Positions 61,880-64,000 of a stretch of DNA of 64,000 bases are shown here, in pieces. The notes beneath the pieces were generated by a model. The model was not told the origin of the DNA, searched no databases, and saw only the letters and a list, made by a program, of their open reading frames with translations. A program made the translations under genes and the position numbers. Numbering within the stretch: the first letter of the stretch is position 1; every line of letters begins with the position of its first letter. The stretch covers positions 1 to 64,000 of the forward strand of contig NZ_BCLE01000030.1 in the NCBI RefSeq assembly GCF_001431045.1, written 5' to 3'. The DNA comes from Streptococcus orisasini (GTDB lineage: Bacteria; Bacillota; Bacilli; Lactobacillales; Streptococcaceae).

Positions 61880-62437
61880 CTAATTTAAATCTTCTACCAT
61901 AACATTAGGCGTAAAACTTTGCAACTGCTGTAAAAGCATACTTAGGTCTCCGTCGATATAAGTTACCTCAAGTTGTATAGCTGCCTGAGTTTTTGTGTTA
62001 ATGGTTAGATAAGTGTAAAAAGGTCTAGTGAGAAGGCCTACGCGATCCATGCGGGAAAAAGGGAAAGGTGATGACAGCTGAAGAGGATATTTGCTTCTGG
62101 TATAAGTAATGGACTCAATGTCATTCCAGCTGAATCGATAGTCTCGTGAAGAGTGGTGAATGGCGAGTCCTTGGTCATCTCCCTTAATTAGGTAATGAGA
62201 ATTTTTGAGCTTAGCAATACTTATGATAAAAACAATCAAGCCAATAAGCAATAATAAAATTGGAAGCCCTAAGGAAGGGAAAAGTCCTATTGGCGATTTA
62301 CTTTTAGTCACTGATGAAAAGAGAAAAACGGTAAATGCACCGAAAAAGAGTAAGGGCAGAGCAATAAAGGTGGAAATTAAAGCAAAAACAAGCCAAAAAC
62401 GAGATGATGTCTTTTTGTTTTTATATTGAAATGGCAT
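61880..62437 (-). CDS. Membrane protein with a PH-like domain, unknown function
   Basis: 185 aa. Two transmembrane helices (about 14-40 and 56-75, ILLLLIGLIVFIISIAKL), then a beta-rich C-terminal domain (SRDYRFSWNDIESITYTRSKYP; TYLTINTKTQAAIQLEVTYID) like the bacterial PH / YdbT-type domain of small membrane proteins. AAAAGGAGATG precedes the ATG. Single gene; function unknown. Confidence 0.65.
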   Translation of the reverse strand: MPFQYKNKKTSSRFWLVFALISTFIALPLLFFGAFTVFLFSSVTKSKSPIGLFPSLGLPILLLLIGLIVFIISIAKLKNSHYLIKGDDQGLAIHHSSRDYRFSWNDIESITYTRSKYPLQLSSPFPFSRMDRVGLLTRPFYTYLTINTKTQAAIQLEVTYIDGDLSMLLQQLQSFTPNVMVEDLN

Positions 62438-62597
62438 TGCATCTCCTTTTTATATCAAATAATTACTGTTATTTTACCACTAAAGATTGCTAATTTCCTT
62501 TGAAGTTAAAAAATGATACATCATTTTAAAGGGCTGACATTCTCAGATAAAACTTCTTAATGTAATTGAAAAGAGGTTTTCTCTTCCCTCTCCTTTT

Positions 62598-62606
62598 TGG
62601 TAAAAT
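62598..62606 (+). promoter_or_regulatory. Extended -10 promoter for the PHP-domain gene
   Basis: TGGTAAAAT; leader about 100 nt. Confidence 0.4.
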
Positions 62607-62715
62607 AGAAGAAAGGTGATGAGCTGAGGAATGAAACAAACCCAACTGATGTCACCAAACAGAGTAAGTTAGCAAGGCGCTGTTTTGATTTTTAAAAAAT
62701 ATTAGGAGATTTTCT

Positions 62716-63450
62716 ATGCGCGACAACCATTTACACACCCATTTTTCCTACGATTCCGATGCCAGCTTTGAGGACTATCTCAAAGACTACAGCGGGGAGA
62801 TTGTCACGACAGAGCACTATGACCTGTCCAACCCCTACACCAAGCAGGATGATGTGCCCGATTATGAGGCTTATTCTAAGGAAATAGCAGAGCTAAATCG
62901 CAAATATGACAATCGCATCAAGCGCGGCATTGAAATCGGCTACTATCAGCCCCGCGAAGCGGACATTCTCAGCTTCCTAGCTGACAAGGACTATGACTTG
63001 AAATTGCTTTCCGTCCATCACAACGGCGTCAATGACTATCTGGACGATGAAGTTGCCGACATGGACAAAGAAGCTGTTATCCAAGAGTATCTGGACAAGC
63101 TGGAATACGCCATCGGGCGCGTGGAAGCTGATGTGCTAGCGCATTTTGACTATGGTTTTCGCCTCTTTGATGTGACGGTTGATGAATTAAAGACCTATGA
63201 ACCCCAGCTCATTCGCATTTTCCAAAAAATGATTGATCACAATCTCGCCTTTGAGCTCAACAGCAAATCCATGTACCTCTACGGCCACGAGCATCTCTAC
63301 CGCTATGCCTTGGGTTTAGTTCAATCACTGGGCTGCCATAAATACTCCATCGGCTCCGACGGCCACAAACTCGAGCATTTTCGCCTCAAATTCGACCGCA
63401 TCCAAGAAATATTGGAAGAGAATGGGATTGGGGAAGAGGAGATAATCTAG
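62716..63450 (+). CDS. PHP domain phosphatase, histidinol-phosphatase-like (HisJ family)
   Basis: 244 aa. PHP metal-binding motifs in order: DNHLHTHFSYDSDA (3-16), VTTEHYD near 31, RGIEIGYY near 70, LLSVHHNGV near 97, VLAHFDYGF near 143, and the final SIGSDGH near 218. Class III histidinol phosphatases have this layout. No other his genes are in the window, so it may act as a general phosphoesterase. AGGAGA ribosome site. Confidence 0.85.
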   Translation: MRDNHLHTHFSYDSDASFEDYLKDYSGEIVTTEHYDLSNPYTKQDDVPDYEAYSKEIAELNRKYDNRIKRGIEIGYYQPREADILSFLADKDYDLKLLSVHHNGVNDYLDDEVADMDKEAVIQEYLDKLEYAIGRVEADVLAHFDYGFRLFDVTVDELKTYEPQLIRIFQKMIDHNLAFELNSKSMYLYGHEHLYRYALGLVQSLGCHKYSIGSDGHKLEHFRLKFDRIQEILEENGIGEEEII

Positions 63451-63725
63451 AAACAGCGGCAGTGGTATGGTGTTTAACTTGCAAACCTATTCCGGATTGT
63501 CAGTCAGTTTTATGTGGTTCGGGAGGCTAGCAAGTCTACAGTTTTGTGGTTTTTCCTGAAAGCAAAAAATATTTTAAGAGCTTATATTGTTAGCAATACC
63601 AGCGATACTTTACCCACTATGGAAACTGGATTTAGGAGAAACTTCTTAGTAGGATTATAAATTAAATGAGTATAATGGATCGAATACAATAAGTATGCAT
63701 ATTATCTTTATGAAAGGAGGTTTTA
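63451..63725. other. Intergenic stretch without gene; possible promoter near its end
   Basis: No ORF with a ribosome site. TATAAT (63671-63676) and TACAAT (63685-63690) are candidate -10 elements for the next gene, neither with a good -35. No terminator hairpin for the PHP gene is evident. Confidence 0.4.
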
Positions 63726-64000
63726 ATGAGTCGAATTAATAAAATCGAGAATGCTATTAAAGAATTAGAAGGAGGACGATTTCAGAATTTTGGAGATGCC
63801 TACCTAAGAAGAAAATATCAATTTGAGAATTTAGTTTCTTTAGGTTCTCAAGAAGGAACAGATAAGGCAACTAGAGGGATTCCAGATTCTTACGCAGAAG
63901 AAAATGGTAAGTATATCTATATCATGTATGGTACTCATAAATCTGCAATGTCTAAATTAAAGGAAGATATTCAGTCAGTTAAGAATAAAATATTAGACGA
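63726..64000 (+). CDS. Start of a truncated gene; N-terminal domain like those of STAND/NACHT-type defence proteins
   Basis: ATG 63726 follows AAAGGAGG (63713-63720) at 5 nt. The frame is open for 91 codons to the window edge. Its start reads MSRINKIENAIKELEGGRFQ, then NFGDAYLRRKYQFENLVSLG, SQEGTDKATRGIPDSYAEE and NGKYIYIMYGTHKS. The pattern (GxFQxxxDAYL, LGSQEGTDKxTxGIPDSY, GKYIYxMYGT) resembles, from memory, the N-terminal nuclease-like domain of large NTPases in anti-phage loci; PD in IPDSY could belong to a PD-(D/E)xK fold. It is AT-richer than its neighbours, consistent with an acquired gene. The rest lies outside; function is a hypothesis. Confidence 0.6.
   Translation, partial: MSRINKIENAIKELEGGRFQNFGDAYLRRKYQFENLVSLGSQEGTDKATRGIPDSYAEENGKYIYIMYGTHKSAMSKLKEDIQSVKNKILD

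Overview
The window is from a low-GC Gram-positive chromosome and reads as a mutans-group Streptococcus. Supporting evidence: the rapZ-yvcK-whiA cluster, rexB-rexA recombination nuclease, a zinc-independent S14 under an AdcR box, tandem fluoride-type CLC antiporters, the multiple-sugar-metabolism cluster msmR-aga-msmEFG-gtfA-msmK-dexB (GtfA and DexB have the S. mutans lengths), the Leloir galKTE genes and a complete lactose PTS/tagatose-6-phosphate operon. Species is not settled. In S. mutans, as I recall, rexA lies next to lacR and the gal/msm block is elsewhere; here gal and msm sit between rexA and lacR, so this is probably a related species or a rearranged lineage. I see no prophage, CRISPR array, insertion sequence or rRNA operon.

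Layout. 1-1.9 kb: iron-type alcohol/glycerol dehydrogenase and RidA. 2.0-7.5 kb: a two-gene 2-hydroxyacyl-CoA dehydratase activase-type system facing a divergent TetR regulator, with two matching 16-bp operators between them. 7.6-12.5 kb: DUF1003 membrane protein, rapZ-yvcK-whiA, dipeptidase. 12.7-16.0 kb: a RUP-like mobile repeat, two AdcR boxes, adcA (zinc uptake), a methyltransferase and a cupin pair. 16-19.8 kb: L31 type B, pApA phosphodiesterase, glutathione transferase, adenosine deaminase, flavodoxin. 20.0-26.3 kb: a lone sufB, AdcR-controlled rpsN2, a TVP38 membrane protein, chorismate mutase, two CLC-F antiporters, rplS and tRNA-Arg(CCT). 26.7-35.1 kb: rodA, rexB, rexA.

35.2-60.3 kb is an almost uninterrupted galactose/alpha-galactoside/lactose catabolic island. 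galR diverges from galK-galT-galE. msmR diverges from aga-msmEFG-gtfA-msmK-dexB. lacR diverges from lacABCDFEG, followed by a lacX-type aldose 1-epimerase. Raffinose-family sugars enter through MsmEFGK, Aga releases galactose, GtfA phosphorolyses sucrose, and galactose goes through GalKTE. Lactose enters through LacEF as lactose-6-phosphate, is cut by LacG, and its galactose-6-phosphate moiety is degraded by LacABCD. Each block ends in strong hairpin terminators; CcpA cre sites lie at aga and dexB.

60.4-64 kb: a MetE-like methyltransferase behind an MtaR (methionine regulator) box, a PH-like membrane protein, a histidinol-phosphatase-like PHP protein, and at the right edge the first 91 codons of a gene cut by the window. 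That fragment does not look like housekeeping and resembles the N-terminal domain of large STAND/NACHT-type defence proteins; it is the best candidate for something unusual, but most of it lies outside. The most unusual non-coding structures are the diverged repeat units between galT and galE, the phased galR operator repeats, the two RUP-like elements and a family of terminator hairpins with a shared loop.
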